A stretch of DNA of 34,220 nt from Lachnospiraceae bacterium. Lineage in GTDB: Bacteria; Bacillota; Clostridia; Lachnospirales; Lachnospiraceae. A program made the position numbers and the translations under genes. The DNA lies in contig SVFB01000047.1 of the NCBI GenBank assembly GCA_015057085.1, positions 1 to 34,220 on the forward strand, written 5' to 3'. Position 1 is the first letter of the stretch; each line of letters begins with the position of its first letter. Of this stretch, positions 22,391 through 30,671 are shown piece after piece. The notes under the pieces were generated by a model. That model was not told the origin of the DNA. It ran no database searches and worked only from the letters and a program-made list of their open reading frames with translations.

Positions 22391-22419
22391 TTGACTAATG
22401 TCAACATTTAAGATATTAT
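22391..22419 (+). promoter_or_regulatory. Promoter of tRNA-Ile
   Basis: TTGACT (22391–22396), 17 bp, TATTAT (22414–22419), about 19 bp before the tRNA. The -35 box is part of a palindrome GTTGAC-TAAT-GTCAAC (22390–22405). Confidence 0.8.
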
Positions 22420-22438
22420 AACATTCGTTGGTTCAAAC

Positions 22439-22512
<74 letters not shown>

Positions 22513-22513
22513 T

Positions 22514-22545
22514 CAGCCGAATCCTTAGGGGTTCGGCTTTTTTGT
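22514..22545 (+). terminator. Terminator of tRNA-Ile
   Basis: Stem AGCCGAATCC-TTA-GGGGTTCGGCT followed by TTTTTT, starting two bases after the tRNA. Confidence 0.88.
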
Positions 22546-22560
22546 TGCTCATTTATAAGA

Positions 22561-22881
22561 TTATAAGAAATCTGTATCCATCTTCTTCTTTGGCCATTCC
22601 GCCTGGCGACTTTCGTATTGTTCATTAATCCAATCTACGGCCGCCCGCCTTCCCTCATCATCGAAGGAAAAGGTTTCATCTGTAATTTTTTCTTTTGGCG
22701 TTTTATCGAAAATATACGGTCCCGGCCAAACACTTGCCAGGAAGATTGGTGGCTTCGGATCTTCGCCCTCCGGGGTTTCCGGCTGCACTTTCTTTAAGAC
22801 AAAGCGCATTCCGCCCATCCAGCCGGTAAAAGCAGCCTTCTTATAATAGTTCATATTCAGTGCATCATCATAAGTCAGCAT
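22561..22881 (-). CDS. Conserved hypothetical protein (short, Trp/Pro-rich)
   Basis: 106 aa, start after GGAGAAAGAATC. The sequence MLTYDDALNMNYYKKAAFTG, then GMRFVLKKVQ and SVWPGPYIFDKTP, ending FSFDDEGRRAAVDWINEQY, is a pattern I associate with uncharacterised short proteins of Clostridia. No signal peptide, membrane segment or catalytic motif is visible. It follows the transglutaminase gene by 31 bp with no terminator between, so the two are probably cotranscribed. Function unknown. Confidence 0.8.
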   Translation of the reverse strand: MLTYDDALNMNYYKKAAFTGWMGGMRFVLKKVQPETPEGEDPKPPIFLASVWPGPYIFDKTPKEKITDETFSFDDEGRRAAVDWINEQYESRQAEWPKKKMDTDFL

Positions 22882-22912
22882 GATTCTTTCTCCGTTTCAT
22901 CCTTAAAGAATT

Positions 22913-23806
22913 CTAATCTCCATAGGTTTCCGGTCCATAGATAATCTTGGTTGCGCGCTCCGGCAGAATGCTTCCGTCGAATTGATAAAATTCATGGCAT
23001 TCTTCATCCCATGCATCATAGGATTCCAACTGGGCATCCGTTTGCATGAAGCAGGTGATTCGATAGTTGCTGCTGCCCGGGCCTGTATCGCAGTGATACC
23101 AGCCTTCCCCGAAATTCACCAGATTCCAATAGTGATCGCTTGGTCCGTTCACACGGGTGACACACATGTTTTCGATGCCCGCGCGTGTCAAAAGCGCAGC
23201 ATAAATTGCATAATATGTAAAGCAATCGCCTTTTCTGTCGTTCAATGCCTGATAGGCGCCTTCCCAGATATTCTCTGTTTCAGAATCTACCGCCGAATAG
23301 GATATGTTATCTTTCACCCACCAATACAAGGCCTCGGCGATTTCGAATTCACTCATGTCTTCCGTTGTTACGGAGGCGATGATTTCATCCACCATCGGAC
23401 CTACCTTCTTTTCGGAGTACGGTGCCGCTTCCGTGACTGTCATCGTAACAGTAACAGTACTGCTATTTCCTGCTGCATCCGTAGCGGTATAAGTCACTTG
23501 ATAAGTTCCGGGAGTTTCAGGATCCACATTGCTATTGTCCACCGTGATTTCCGGTTCTTCTCCGCTGTCGTCCGTTGCCTGAACATGAGATTTGTAAGCA
23601 ACGCTATCCCCTTCTTCGATTTCAAAATCCTCGGAAAAGGTAAATTCCGGAGCTGTGGTATCGGCCGGAAGTTCTTTGGCTTGCGATTGTGTTGTCTGTG
23701 TGTTTGCTGCATTTTCTGCAGTTGCCCCGCATCCGACTTGTCCAACTGCACCGAATAAAAGCAGGGTTGCCAGTCCCAGGGCTGATTTTTTTATATTTGT
23801 GTTCAT
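22913..23806 (-). CDS. Exported Ig-like/transglutaminase-like protein
   Basis: 297 aa from the ATG at 23806. A longer start would lie inside the terminator of the upstream gene and is rejected, although the chosen ATG has only a weak ribosome binding site. A signal peptide (1–26, ending near VGCG, an imperfect lipobox) and a Gln/Thr-rich spacer are followed by an Ig-like domain (about 52–125, ending GTYQVTYTATDAAGNSSTVTV) and a transglutaminase-like domain (about 135–297). The triad is Cys195 (KGDCFTYY), His225 (DHYWNLV) and Asp240 (HCDTGPG). It may act as a wall-associated peptidase or crosslinking enzyme; substrates are unknown. Confidence 0.9.
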   Translation of the reverse strand: MNTNIKKSALGLATLLLFGAVGQVGCGATAENAANTQTTQSQAKELPADTTAPEFTFSEDFEIEEGDSVAYKSHVQATDDSGEEPEITVDNSNVDPETPGTYQVTYTATDAAGNSSTVTVTMTVTEAAPYSEKKVGPMVDEIIASVTTEDMSEFEIAEALYWWVKDNISYSAVDSETENIWEGAYQALNDRKGDCFTYYAIYAALLTRAGIENMCVTRVNGPSDHYWNLVNFGEGWYHCDTGPGSSNYRITCFMQTDAQLESYDAWDEECHEFYQFDGSILPERATKIIYGPETYGD

Positions 23807-23855
23807 GAGAACTATTTTACACCAGAATCGAGGATTCGTAAAACGTACAAATGAC

Positions 23856-23890
23856 AAAAAGTCCGACATGACAAAGCGTCAATGTCGGAC
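23856..23890 (-). terminator. Terminator after the Opp–flavoprotein operon
   Basis: Stem GTCCGACAT (23890–23882, minus) with ATGTCGGAC (23869–23861), 12-nt loop, then TTTTT (23860–23856). The plus strand also has a T-run at the other end, so it may work in both directions. Confidence 0.88.
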
Positions 23891-23922
23891 ATTTTTTACA
23901 ATAATGCTTCTTTTTTTGGATT

Positions 23923-24909
23923 CTAAATTGTTTTGATGGTTTCATCAAATTCGCGGATGCGTTCTTTCATCAGCTTATCTAGCTTTTCTTTATTCTTCAT
24001 AATCTTTGGCATGCAAATTGCGCCGAAGCTTTGAATCTCTTCTGTATGCTCGCGAAGTCCCTTGAAGGTTCCACGTGCGCGTTGCTGCTGTTCTTCAGAG
24101 AAATCAACTTTTACGGCACCATCTACGATGGACAGCGTTCCTTCGATACCACAAACAGGGCATTCCACTGTTGTAGTACCCGGAAGGATCGTGATCAATC
24201 TTTGATGACATACAGGGCATACTCCTTCCGGCTTGCTCTTCGGCTGGAAGAATTCCACTGAATCGTCGTTTAGACCAAGAACTGTGCGCTTGCCCATCTC
24301 ATGCATATCGCTAATCAGCTCGTCGTCTAGGAGTGGGTTTGCGACGTGGCCCATTGCGTTTGCATTATAATTCCCCATCACCTTCATCATTGGAGGGAAT
24401 CCAAAGAAATGAAGGGTGGCAGTTCCCATGGAAGTCCAGTTATCTGTGGTTGCACCACCGACTGATATGTAGGATACGGTTCTTTTCTTTAAGCGCTCCA
24501 TAGGGAAATCGTCTGCATTTCCCGGCATTTCTCCCGTTCTACGCTTATCCAAAACCCAAGTGATTGCAGAATAATCATGTCTGCAGGAAAAACGATCCAC
24601 AAAATCTTTAAACTGGCCAACCGGCTGAAGTACATAAACCGGCGCTCCAAGGATGATGGAATCAGCCGCTCTGACTTCTTCCTCTAAAGCTTGGAAGTCG
24701 TCTTTGAAGATACATACATTGTCTTTTCCTTTTTCCAATTGTGTGGAACAAGCTCCACAGCCACGGCATCTTCCGATATTTAAGTTTACGGTATTGATAA
24801 ACTTAATCTCTGCATCAGGCATTGCTTCCTTTGCACCGTAAAGTGCTTCTTTCACCAAAATGTCTGTGTTTCCATTCTTTTTTCCAAATGATAATCCCAG
24901 TACTTTCAT
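23923..24909 (-). CDS. Flavodoxin-fold NAD(P)H:FMN oxidoreductase with Fe–S-type cysteine motif and zinc ribbon
   Basis: 328 aa. The N-terminus (KVLGLSFGKKNGNTDILV) is the FMN-phosphate loop of the NADPH-dependent FMN reductase/iron–sulfur flavoprotein family. Cys48, Cys51, Cys54 and Cys66 (CRGCGAC…NVC) form the compact cluster-ligand motif of such flavoproteins, and ILGAPVYVLQPVGQFKDFVDR is the second flavin contact. An added C-terminal module has two CPxC pairs (Cys231/234 and Cys250/253), a rubredoxin/zinc-ribbon-like knuckle, then a helical tail. It lies 12 bp after the second Opp ATPase gene, so it is very likely cotranscribed and may reduce the imported cargo or a metal bound to it; that link is inference. 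Confidence 0.9.
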   Translation of the reverse strand: MKVLGLSFGKKNGNTDILVKEALYGAKEAMPDAEIKFINTVNLNIGRCRGCGACSTQLEKGKDNVCIFKDDFQALEEEVRAADSIILGAPVYVLQPVGQFKDFVDRFSCRHDYSAITWVLDKRRTGEMPGNADDFPMERLKKRTVSYISVGGATTDNWTSMGTATLHFFGFPPMMKVMGNYNANAMGHVANPLLDDELISDMHEMGKRTVLGLNDDSVEFFQPKSKPEGVCPVCHQRLITILPGTTTVECPVCGIEGTLSIVDGAVKVDFSEEQQQRARGTFKGLREHTEEIQSFGAICMPKIMKNKEKLDKLMKERIREFDETIKTI

Positions 24910-24921
24910 ATGTTCTCTCTC

Positions 24922-25887
24922 CTAACGTATAAACTTTTCTGCATGATGACATGCGACTACATGATTCGGCTTCATTTCCCGAAGAGCCGGTTCTTCAGAG
25001 AGACATTTCTCTGTTGCGTAAGGGCAACGGGCAGCAAAACGACAGCATGGTTTCGGGTCAATCGGAGATGTTAATTCTCCTTTTAATACTTGCCGTTCAT
25101 GTTTCACATGGACATCCGGAATCGGAATTGCTGACAACAGCGCCTGCGAATATGGATGAATCGTATTTTTGAAGATTTCATCCGCAGGACATTTCTCAAC
25201 CATTTGTCCCAGGTACATTACTATAATATCATCTGAGATATGTTTTACAACAGACATATCATGAGTGATGAACATATATGTAAGCCCTCTTTCTTGCTGC
25301 AAATCCTGAAGAAGATTCAAAATCTGTGCCTGAATAGAGACGTCCAAGGCTGATACAGGCTCATCGCAAACAATAAAATCAGGATTTAATGATAATGCGC
25401 GAGCAATTCCAATACGCTGACGGCGTCCTCCATCCAGTTCGTGAGGATAGCTTCCCTCCAATCGTTTTGCCAAACCAACAAGCTCCATCATTTCCTGTGC
25501 CTTCTTCGTAACTTCGGCTTTCGATAATTTCTTTTGATTGGTCTTGATTGGCTCTTCGATTAATTGTAAGACGCTCATTCTCGGATCCAATGATGCATAT
25601 GGATCCTGAAAAATCATCTGAATATTGGCGCGATAATTCTTTTTGAAATCTTTTAATTTCATATTGGCAATATCCACGCCGTTATATAAGATTTCACCGG
25701 AAGTCGGCTCATGCAAACGCATCAGCGTTTTTCCCAATGTGGACTTGCCACATCCGGATTCTCCCACTACACCAATGGTCTTTCCTTTTTCGATGTTGAA
25801 GCTTACATTGTCAACTGCATGCAGTGAACCTCTCGGTGTAGAAAAGTATTTCTTAAGATTTTTAATTTCGATTAAATTTTCAGCCAT
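24922..25887 (-). CDS. oppF: Oligopeptide/dipeptide ABC transporter ATP-binding protein (OppF-like)
   Basis: 321 aa. Walker A GESGCGKST, Q-loop MIFQDPYASLDPRM, Walker B FIVCDEPVSALD and switch His THDMS are intact. The signature reads ELDGGRRQR instead of LSGGQ-type; Ser is replaced by Asp, a variant I recall from other OppF-like proteins, so the site may still be active when paired with the partner ATPase. The C-terminal oligo_HPY domain has a four-cysteine set (CCRFAARC…C). It is the last transporter gene, in the same operon as the permeases; its ATG follows the end of the OppD-like gene directly. Confidence 0.93.
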   Translation of the reverse strand: MAENLIEIKNLKKYFSTPRGSLHAVDNVSFNIEKGKTIGVVGESGCGKSTLGKTLMRLHEPTSGEILYNGVDIANMKLKDFKKNYRANIQMIFQDPYASLDPRMSVLQLIEEPIKTNQKKLSKAEVTKKAQEMMELVGLAKRLEGSYPHELDGGRRQRIGIARALSLNPDFIVCDEPVSALDVSIQAQILNLLQDLQQERGLTYMFITHDMSVVKHISDDIIVMYLGQMVEKCPADEIFKNTIHPYSQALLSAIPIPDVHVKHERQVLKGELTSPIDPKPCCRFAARCPYATEKCLSEEPALREMKPNHVVACHHAEKFIR

Positions 25888-26868
25888 TTACTTTTCCTCC
25901 CCGTTCTTTGCATATTGAAGACATTTGACAAAATGTCCCGAAGTGACCTCAACAGTGGAAGGATCTTTCTGTTTACATGCATCGCAACGCTCGTCGCATC
26001 GGTCGTAAAAGCTGCAATAGCACGGTAAATCTGAGGGATCACAAACCAATCCCGGAATCACATGCAAGCGTTCTACATCTTTGTCCAATGATGGAATCGA
26101 TTTGTATAAGGCCTTTGTATACGGATGCTTTGGATGATCAAAGATTTCTTCCAAAGTGCCATATTCTACGATTTCTCCTGCGTACATAACTGCACAATGG
26201 TCGCACATCTCTGCTACTACACCCAAATCATGGGTAATCAGAATGGTGGAGGTACCGTTTTTCTTCTGCAATTCACGCATCATATCCAATATCTGCGCCT
26301 GTATTGTCACATCCAAGGCTGTGGTCGGCTCATCTGCAATCAGTAAATCCGGCTTGCAGGCCAATGCAATGGCAATGACGATTCTTTGCTTCATACCGCC
26401 GGAGAACTGATGTGGATAATCTTTGTATCGTTCAGGCACAATTCCAACCAGCGCCAACATATCCTGCGCTCGCTTTAAGGCTTCTGCCTTTGAGCACTTA
26501 TCATGCAGCAAAATCACTTCCGCAATCTGGTCTCCGACTGTTTTTACCGGATTTAAGGCAGTCATGGGATCCTGGAAAATCATAGAAATTTTCTTGCCTC
26601 TGATTTCACGCATTTTGCGCTTTGATTTGGTCAATAAATCTTCGCCTTCGAATTCTATTTGTCCCTTCTTGATTGCTCCGACTTTTTCCGGCAAAAGTTC
26701 CATAATTGCAAGTGCCGTGGTGGTTTTTCCGGCTCCGGTTTCTCCCACCAATCCCAGGATTTCTCCTTTTTTCAGGGTGAGATTTATGCTATTTACCGCT
26801 TCTACCACCTCATCCTGTGTCTCGTAATGCACTACGAGATTTTGTATCTCTAAAATGTTTTCACTCAT
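25888..26868 (-). CDS. oppD: Oligopeptide/dipeptide ABC transporter ATP-binding protein (OppD-like)
   Basis: 326 aa. Walker A GETGAGKTT, Q-loop MIFQDPMTALNPV, signature FSGGMKQR, Walker B LLIADEPTTALD and THDLG are all canonical. The C-terminal oligo_HPY region is cysteine-rich (CDPSDLPCYCSFYDRCDERC), consistent with the metal or Fe–S site reported for some Opp/Dpp ATPases. It pairs with the OppF-like subunit to energise import. The gene is 17 bp downstream of the second permease. Confidence 0.94.
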   Translation of the reverse strand: MSENILEIQNLVVHYETQDEVVEAVNSINLTLKKGEILGLVGETGAGKTTTALAIMELLPEKVGAIKKGQIEFEGEDLLTKSKRKMREIRGKKISMIFQDPMTALNPVKTVGDQIAEVILLHDKCSKAEALKRAQDMLALVGIVPERYKDYPHQFSGGMKQRIVIAIALACKPDLLIADEPTTALDVTIQAQILDMMRELQKKNGTSTILITHDLGVVAEMCDHCAVMYAGEIVEYGTLEEIFDHPKHPYTKALYKSIPSLDKDVERLHVIPGLVCDPSDLPCYCSFYDRCDERCDACKQKDPSTVEVTSGHFVKCLQYAKNGEEK

Positions 26869-26884
26869 CTTACTTCCCCCTCAA

Positions 26885-27793
26885 TTACTTGGATTTTGGA
26901 TCAAATGCATCACGTAGTCCGTCACCCAATAGGTTGAAGGCGAAACAGGTGATCATAATCATCAGCGCCGGGAAAAGCATCATGTACGGTGATGAGCTCA
27001 GATATGCCTTTCCATCATTTAAAATCAGTCCCCACTCCGGTGTCGGAGCAGCAAGTCCTACTCCAATGTAACTCATAGAAGACATCATCATAATGGATAC
27101 TGCCAAAAATCCGACGAAGTAGATGATCATAACACCTGCTGCATTCGGTATCATATGCTTGATAATCATCCGAAATTGACCAACGCCGATGGCTTCTGAA
27201 GATTCAATATAATCGCTTCCGCGCACACGCAGGATTGCGGCTCGATTGTTGCGCGCCATGGTTGGCATGGATGCAAACATGATTGCAGTCACCAGCTGCG
27301 GAATACCATTTTGAAGCACTGCAACGATGCACATTGCCATCATAATCATCGGAATCGATTGGAAGATATCCATGATTCTCATGATGATTGTATCCACGAT
27401 TCCTCCAAAATATCCTGCAATGATGCCCAAAAGTCCGCCTGAAAATAAAGCAGCAATGGTACAGAACAGCGCAATCAGTAAAGAATATCTGGCGCCATAA
27501 ATACAGCGACTAAAGATATCGCGACCGAATTGATCTGTGCCAAACCAATGCGCAGAACTCGGCTTTTGCATCATGGCTGTGTAATCTTGTGTTTGATAAT
27601 CGTATGGAGCAAGCAGAGGCGCAAAGATTGCAATCAAAATCAGGATGATTACAACAACAAGTCCTACAATTGCTGTCTTATTTCTCTTAAAACGCTTCCA
27701 AGACTCATAAGCCGGTGTGGACTTCAGAGGCTTCTTGCGTTTTGCTTTCTTATTTAAAATTTTCTCCATCTCGGGAGTCATCATTTTTGCCAT
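26885..27793 (-). CDS. oppC: Opp/Dpp-type ABC transporter permease (OppC-like)
   Basis: 302 aa from the ATG at 27793, with GGAGGAGAGAGAA upstream. A cytosolic basic N-terminus (KKAKRKKPLKS) precedes the OppC_N-like segment SWKRFKRNKTAIVGL, which leads into the first of six helices; the others follow from SLLIALFCTIAALFSGG onward. The EAA-like loop is IESSEAIGVGQFRMIIKHMIPN. The ending GDGLRDAFDPKSK is characteristic of OppC/DppC. Confidence 0.95.
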   Translation of the reverse strand: MAKMMTPEMEKILNKKAKRKKPLKSTPAYESWKRFKRNKTAIVGLVVVIILILIAIFAPLLAPYDYQTQDYTAMMQKPSSAHWFGTDQFGRDIFSRCIYGARYSLLIALFCTIAALFSGGLLGIIAGYFGGIVDTIIMRIMDIFQSIPMIMMAMCIVAVLQNGIPQLVTAIMFASMPTMARNNRAAILRVRGSDYIESSEAIGVGQFRMIIKHMIPNAAGVMIIYFVGFLAVSIMMMSSMSYIGVGLAAPTPEWGLILNDGKAYLSSSPYMMLFPALMIMITCFAFNLLGDGLRDAFDPKSK

Positions 27794-27807
27794 TTCTCTC
27801 TCCTCCC

Positions 27808-28776
27808 CTATGCTGCTGCCTGTGTCTTTTTGCACTTTTTGCTGCCAGTGATGATTGTGGTCTTCAGACGTGGATCAATGGCAATAAAGCTTAAGTCTAC
27901 AAGAAGATTGATGATGGTCAATACCATTGCGATAATGAGCGCTCCGCCCAAAACCGATGGATAGTTTCTCTGTGTAATAGAGTCTGTAATATATTTTCCA
28001 ACACCCGGTACACCGAATACGGTCTCCAAAACCATTCCACCTCCGATGGAATTGCCAAGGGATGTTCCGATGGATTGTGCCACAGGAATCATGGCATTGC
28101 GCAGGGCATGACGGAATGTGATATTGCTTTCCTTTTGGCCCTTTGCTCTTGCGGTTCTGATGTAATCCTCACCCAGGACTTCGAGCATGGAAGATCTGGT
28201 GATACGAGTGTAATTTGCGATAGATGCAAGTCCGATACAAAGCATCGGCATAATATATCCGGCTGCGTTTTCGATTCCCGATGCCGGTAGTAAGTGTAAA
28301 TTTACTGCGAATACAAAAATCAATGCCAATCCGACAACAAATTCCGGTACGGACTGGAAAAACATGGAAATGACAAGCACAAGCGAGTCTGCCCATGTGT
28401 ACTTTTTCAGTGCGGAAATGATGCCTAAGAAGACACCAATGATGGCGCCGATGGCGACTGAGCCCAATGTGATAATGGCTGAGGTCTTTAGGCGCGGAAG
28501 GATTTCTTCTAAAACCGGTTTTCCTGTTCTATAAGAATCTCCAAAATCTCCTTTTGTCACGATATCTTTGATGTAATGAAAATATTGAACCAGTACAGGA
28601 TCGTTTAGCCCGAGTTCTTCTCTCTTCGCATCTACCTGTTCCTGGGTTGCATCATTTCCGAGAATGCTTCGGGCCGGATCTCCCGGAGTCCATGTCTTTA
28701 ATGCGAAAATGATGGCGGATACACCGATCAGAATCGGTATCAAATATAAAACTCTTTTGATGATATATTTAATCAT
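27808..28776 (-). CDS. oppB: Opp/Dpp-type ABC transporter permease (OppB-like)
   Basis: 322 aa from the ATG at 28776, eight bases after AGGAG; longer forms are not supported. It starts MIKYIIKRVLYLIPILIGVS, as in OppB/DppB, has six predicted helices, the binding-protein-dependent transport loop YIRTARAKGQKESNITFRHALRNAMIPV and the usual GDPAR motif in the first external loop. It forms the channel with the OppC-like subunit. A stable hairpin separates it from the upstream binding-protein gene. Confidence 0.95.
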   Translation of the reverse strand: MIKYIIKRVLYLIPILIGVSAIIFALKTWTPGDPARSILGNDATQEQVDAKREELGLNDPVLVQYFHYIKDIVTKGDFGDSYRTGKPVLEEILPRLKTSAIITLGSVAIGAIIGVFLGIISALKKYTWADSLVLVISMFFQSVPEFVVGLALIFVFAVNLHLLPASGIENAAGYIMPMLCIGLASIANYTRITRSSMLEVLGEDYIRTARAKGQKESNITFRHALRNAMIPVAQSIGTSLGNSIGGGMVLETVFGVPGVGKYITDSITQRNYPSVLGGALIIAMVLTIINLLVDLSFIAIDPRLKTTIITGSKKCKKTQAAA

Positions 28777-28808
28777 GAATCCCACTCCTAATGTGTTACA
28801 TTTTTTCG

Positions 28809-28840
28809 AACTCTCATGGAGCATACGCCCCATGAGAGTT
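28809..28840 (-). promoter_or_regulatory. Intercistronic hairpin between the binding-protein and permease genes
   Basis: AACTCTCATGG (28809–28819) pairs with CCATGAGAGTT (28830–28840). On the transcribed minus strand it is followed by CGAAAAAATG rather than T residues, so it is not an efficient terminator. Such hairpins protect upstream mRNA and give more binding protein than permease. Confidence 0.7.
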
Positions 28841-28846
28841 GTCATT

Positions 28847-30466
28847 TTACTCTGCTACTGCATAATAAGTTGTAATATCGAGGAATCCACGTTCTCTTGT
28901 GGCAACACCCTTAATATTTGAAGCGGTTACAACTGCCTTTAACTGAGGACAAAGATTGAGAACCCAGGTATCTTTTTTGAAGATTTCCATTAATTTTTCA
29001 ATTGGTTCTGCTGCTGCTTCATTGCTTTCTGCCAATACAATTTCATCGATTAACCCTTCGATTTCTGAGGTTGTTGTCTTCGGTCCTCCAATGCAGAAGG
29101 TATCGATATTTGCCTGACGGAAGAAGGTGAATGCGGACGGATTTCTGGTATCGAGATATTCGCCTACAATAATCAAATCATAATCACCGCTGTTTGCCGC
29201 CTGCACGAAGGTTGCAGTATCAGTGGATTCAATGGTTAATGTGATGCCAGCCTGCGCCAACTGCTCCTGGATGACAGTATAAAGGCCTTCGGTATCTCCG
29301 AGTCCGACACATTTTACAGAAAGGCCATCTCCGTATCCTGCGCTTGCGAGAAGCTCTTTGGCTCCTTCGATGTCCTGTGCGCGCTCTTCTTTTGTATAGT
29401 AGTCATGTGCAAAAGCCACATCTGATTCGATATATCCCAATGATTCTTCAGCCTGTCCTGCTGTGGCATATGCTGCAATCGCCTGATAATCCAATGCCTT
29501 GTCGATTGCCGCACGCACATCTGCGTTTTTCATTGCTTCAGAATCTCTCATGTTGAACCATAAGTGATATACCTGTCCAAATGAATAGAAGGTTGTGCTT
29601 AAGTTTTCATCTGATTCATAGGTTGCTGCCTGGGCGATATCGATATCGGTTGTCACCTGCGCATCTCCTGATTGCACCTGCATCACACGTGCAGCTGCAT
29701 CACTTGTGAATGTCAGTTTGATTTCTTTATAATATCCTGCATAATCATCATCCCAGTAATCATCATTTCGCTCTAATACGATATACTGTCCTGCTACCCA
29801 TTCTTTGAAGCGATAGCGTCCGGATCCGATTACCGGCTTATCTGCAGCAGCATCAAATCCACCTGCTGCTTCCACTTCTGCTTCTGAGAAAATTCCAAAT
29901 GGGGTCCAGCTTAACATCGCAATTAAATCAGGTGATACTGTATTAAATGCTACGATGACATGAGTATCATCCACAGCTTCCGTCTTGGATGCGTCGAAAT
30001 ATCTTCCTGCATCGCCGTTTGCGGATTGTGCCGCAAGCGTATTTACGGTATATACAACATCTGCGGAGGTCATCGTATGTCCATCTGTCATAACCACATC
30101 ATCGCGAAGTGTAAATTGCACACGATAATCATCCAGCCATTCCCATTCTGTAGCCAGTCTTGGCTTTACTTCACCGGTGGTTGGATCAGTGGCAACCAGT
30201 GTGTCTAAAATTGCACCAGAGATGACGCAACCTTCGTTTTCTGACTCTCCTACCAACGATCCCACAATGGATGATGGTTCTGAAGAAAGAGAAATGGTAA
30301 GTGTTTCATCTGTCTTCTCTGTGTTGGCAGCATCTGAATTTGCAGTATTATCATTAATCTGCGTTGTCTTGCTGCTTTGTGTGCTGTCTGTTTTGCCGCC
30401 ACATGCTGCAAGTGATACCGCCATCACTGCCGCAAGTCCGGCTGCTACAAGTCTTTTTCGATTCAT
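28847..30466 (-). CDS. oppA: Family 5 substrate-binding lipoprotein of the Opp/Dpp transporter
   Basis: 539 aa. Lipoprotein signal with lipobox SLAAC (Cys22). The SBP_bac_5 fold is clear: KPRLATEWEWLDDYRVQFTLRDDVVMTDG, then ADVVYTVNTLA, GSGRYRFKEW, LERNDDYWDD and ADVRAAIDKALDYQAI. It binds the ligand at the outer membrane face and delivers it to the permeases. Family 5 includes proteins for peptides, nickel chelates, opines and oligosaccharides, and the ligand cannot be read from sequence. It is the first gene of the operon, with AAAGGAGAAGAAACT before the start, and is controlled perhaps by the AraC–GH39 protein upstream. Confidence 0.95.
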   Translation of the reverse strand: MNRKRLVAAGLAAVMAVSLAACGGKTDSTQSSKTTQINDNTANSDAANTEKTDETLTISLSSEPSSIVGSLVGESENEGCVISGAILDTLVATDPTTGEVKPRLATEWEWLDDYRVQFTLRDDVVMTDGHTMTSADVVYTVNTLAAQSANGDAGRYFDASKTEAVDDTHVIVAFNTVSPDLIAMLSWTPFGIFSEAEVEAAGGFDAAADKPVIGSGRYRFKEWVAGQYIVLERNDDYWDDDYAGYYKEIKLTFTSDAAARVMQVQSGDAQVTTDIDIAQAATYESDENLSTTFYSFGQVYHLWFNMRDSEAMKNADVRAAIDKALDYQAIAAYATAGQAEESLGYIESDVAFAHDYYTKEERAQDIEGAKELLASAGYGDGLSVKCVGLGDTEGLYTVIQEQLAQAGITLTIESTDTATFVQAANSGDYDLIIVGEYLDTRNPSAFTFFRQANIDTFCIGGPKTTTSEIEGLIDEIVLAESNEAAAEPIEKLMEIFKKDTWVLNLCPQLKAVVTASNIKGVATRERGFLDITTYYAVAE

Positions 30467-30492
30467 AGTTTCTTCTCCTTTTCATAAACCTT

Positions 30493-30539
30493 GATTAACC
30501 CCAATCGATTAATACAAATTCCATTTTAAGCAGAATCAA
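30493..30539 (-). promoter_or_regulatory. Candidate promoter and direct repeat upstream of the Opp operon
   Basis: On the minus strand TTGATT (30539–30534), 17 bp, TGTATT (30516–30511). On the plus strand GATTAA is repeated at 30493–30498 and 30507–30512, 14 bp apart, overlapping and following the -10. AraC-type regulators commonly use direct repeats, so this could be the site for the neighbouring regulator; the evidence is positional only. Confidence 0.45.
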
Positions 30540-30610
30540 AAAAGACTAATTTTGTTTTTTTGCCCCAAAAATTGTCGATTCTTTCTTCTTTTTATTTTTC
30601 ATTTGCCCAA

Positions 30611-30654
30611 CAAAAAACAAGGTCAAAAAATTTCTTAATTTTTTTGACCTTGTT
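30611..30654 (-). terminator. Terminator after the AraC–GH39 gene
   Basis: Stem AACAAGGTCAAAAAA (30654–30640, minus strand) pairs with TTTTTTGACCTTGTT (30630–30616), then more T residues (30615–30612). It lies 18 bp after the stop codon, so the Opp operon has its own promoter. Confidence 0.9.
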
Positions 30655-30671
30655 TTTTATCAAGTACATTT

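Noticed and set aside
22982-23758. 258-codon open frame on the plus strand
   Set aside because: It lies antisense to the transglutaminase gene, has no ribosome binding site, and encodes a Cys/His/Ile-rich sequence with no family resemblance; the minus strand has a complete catalytic triad.
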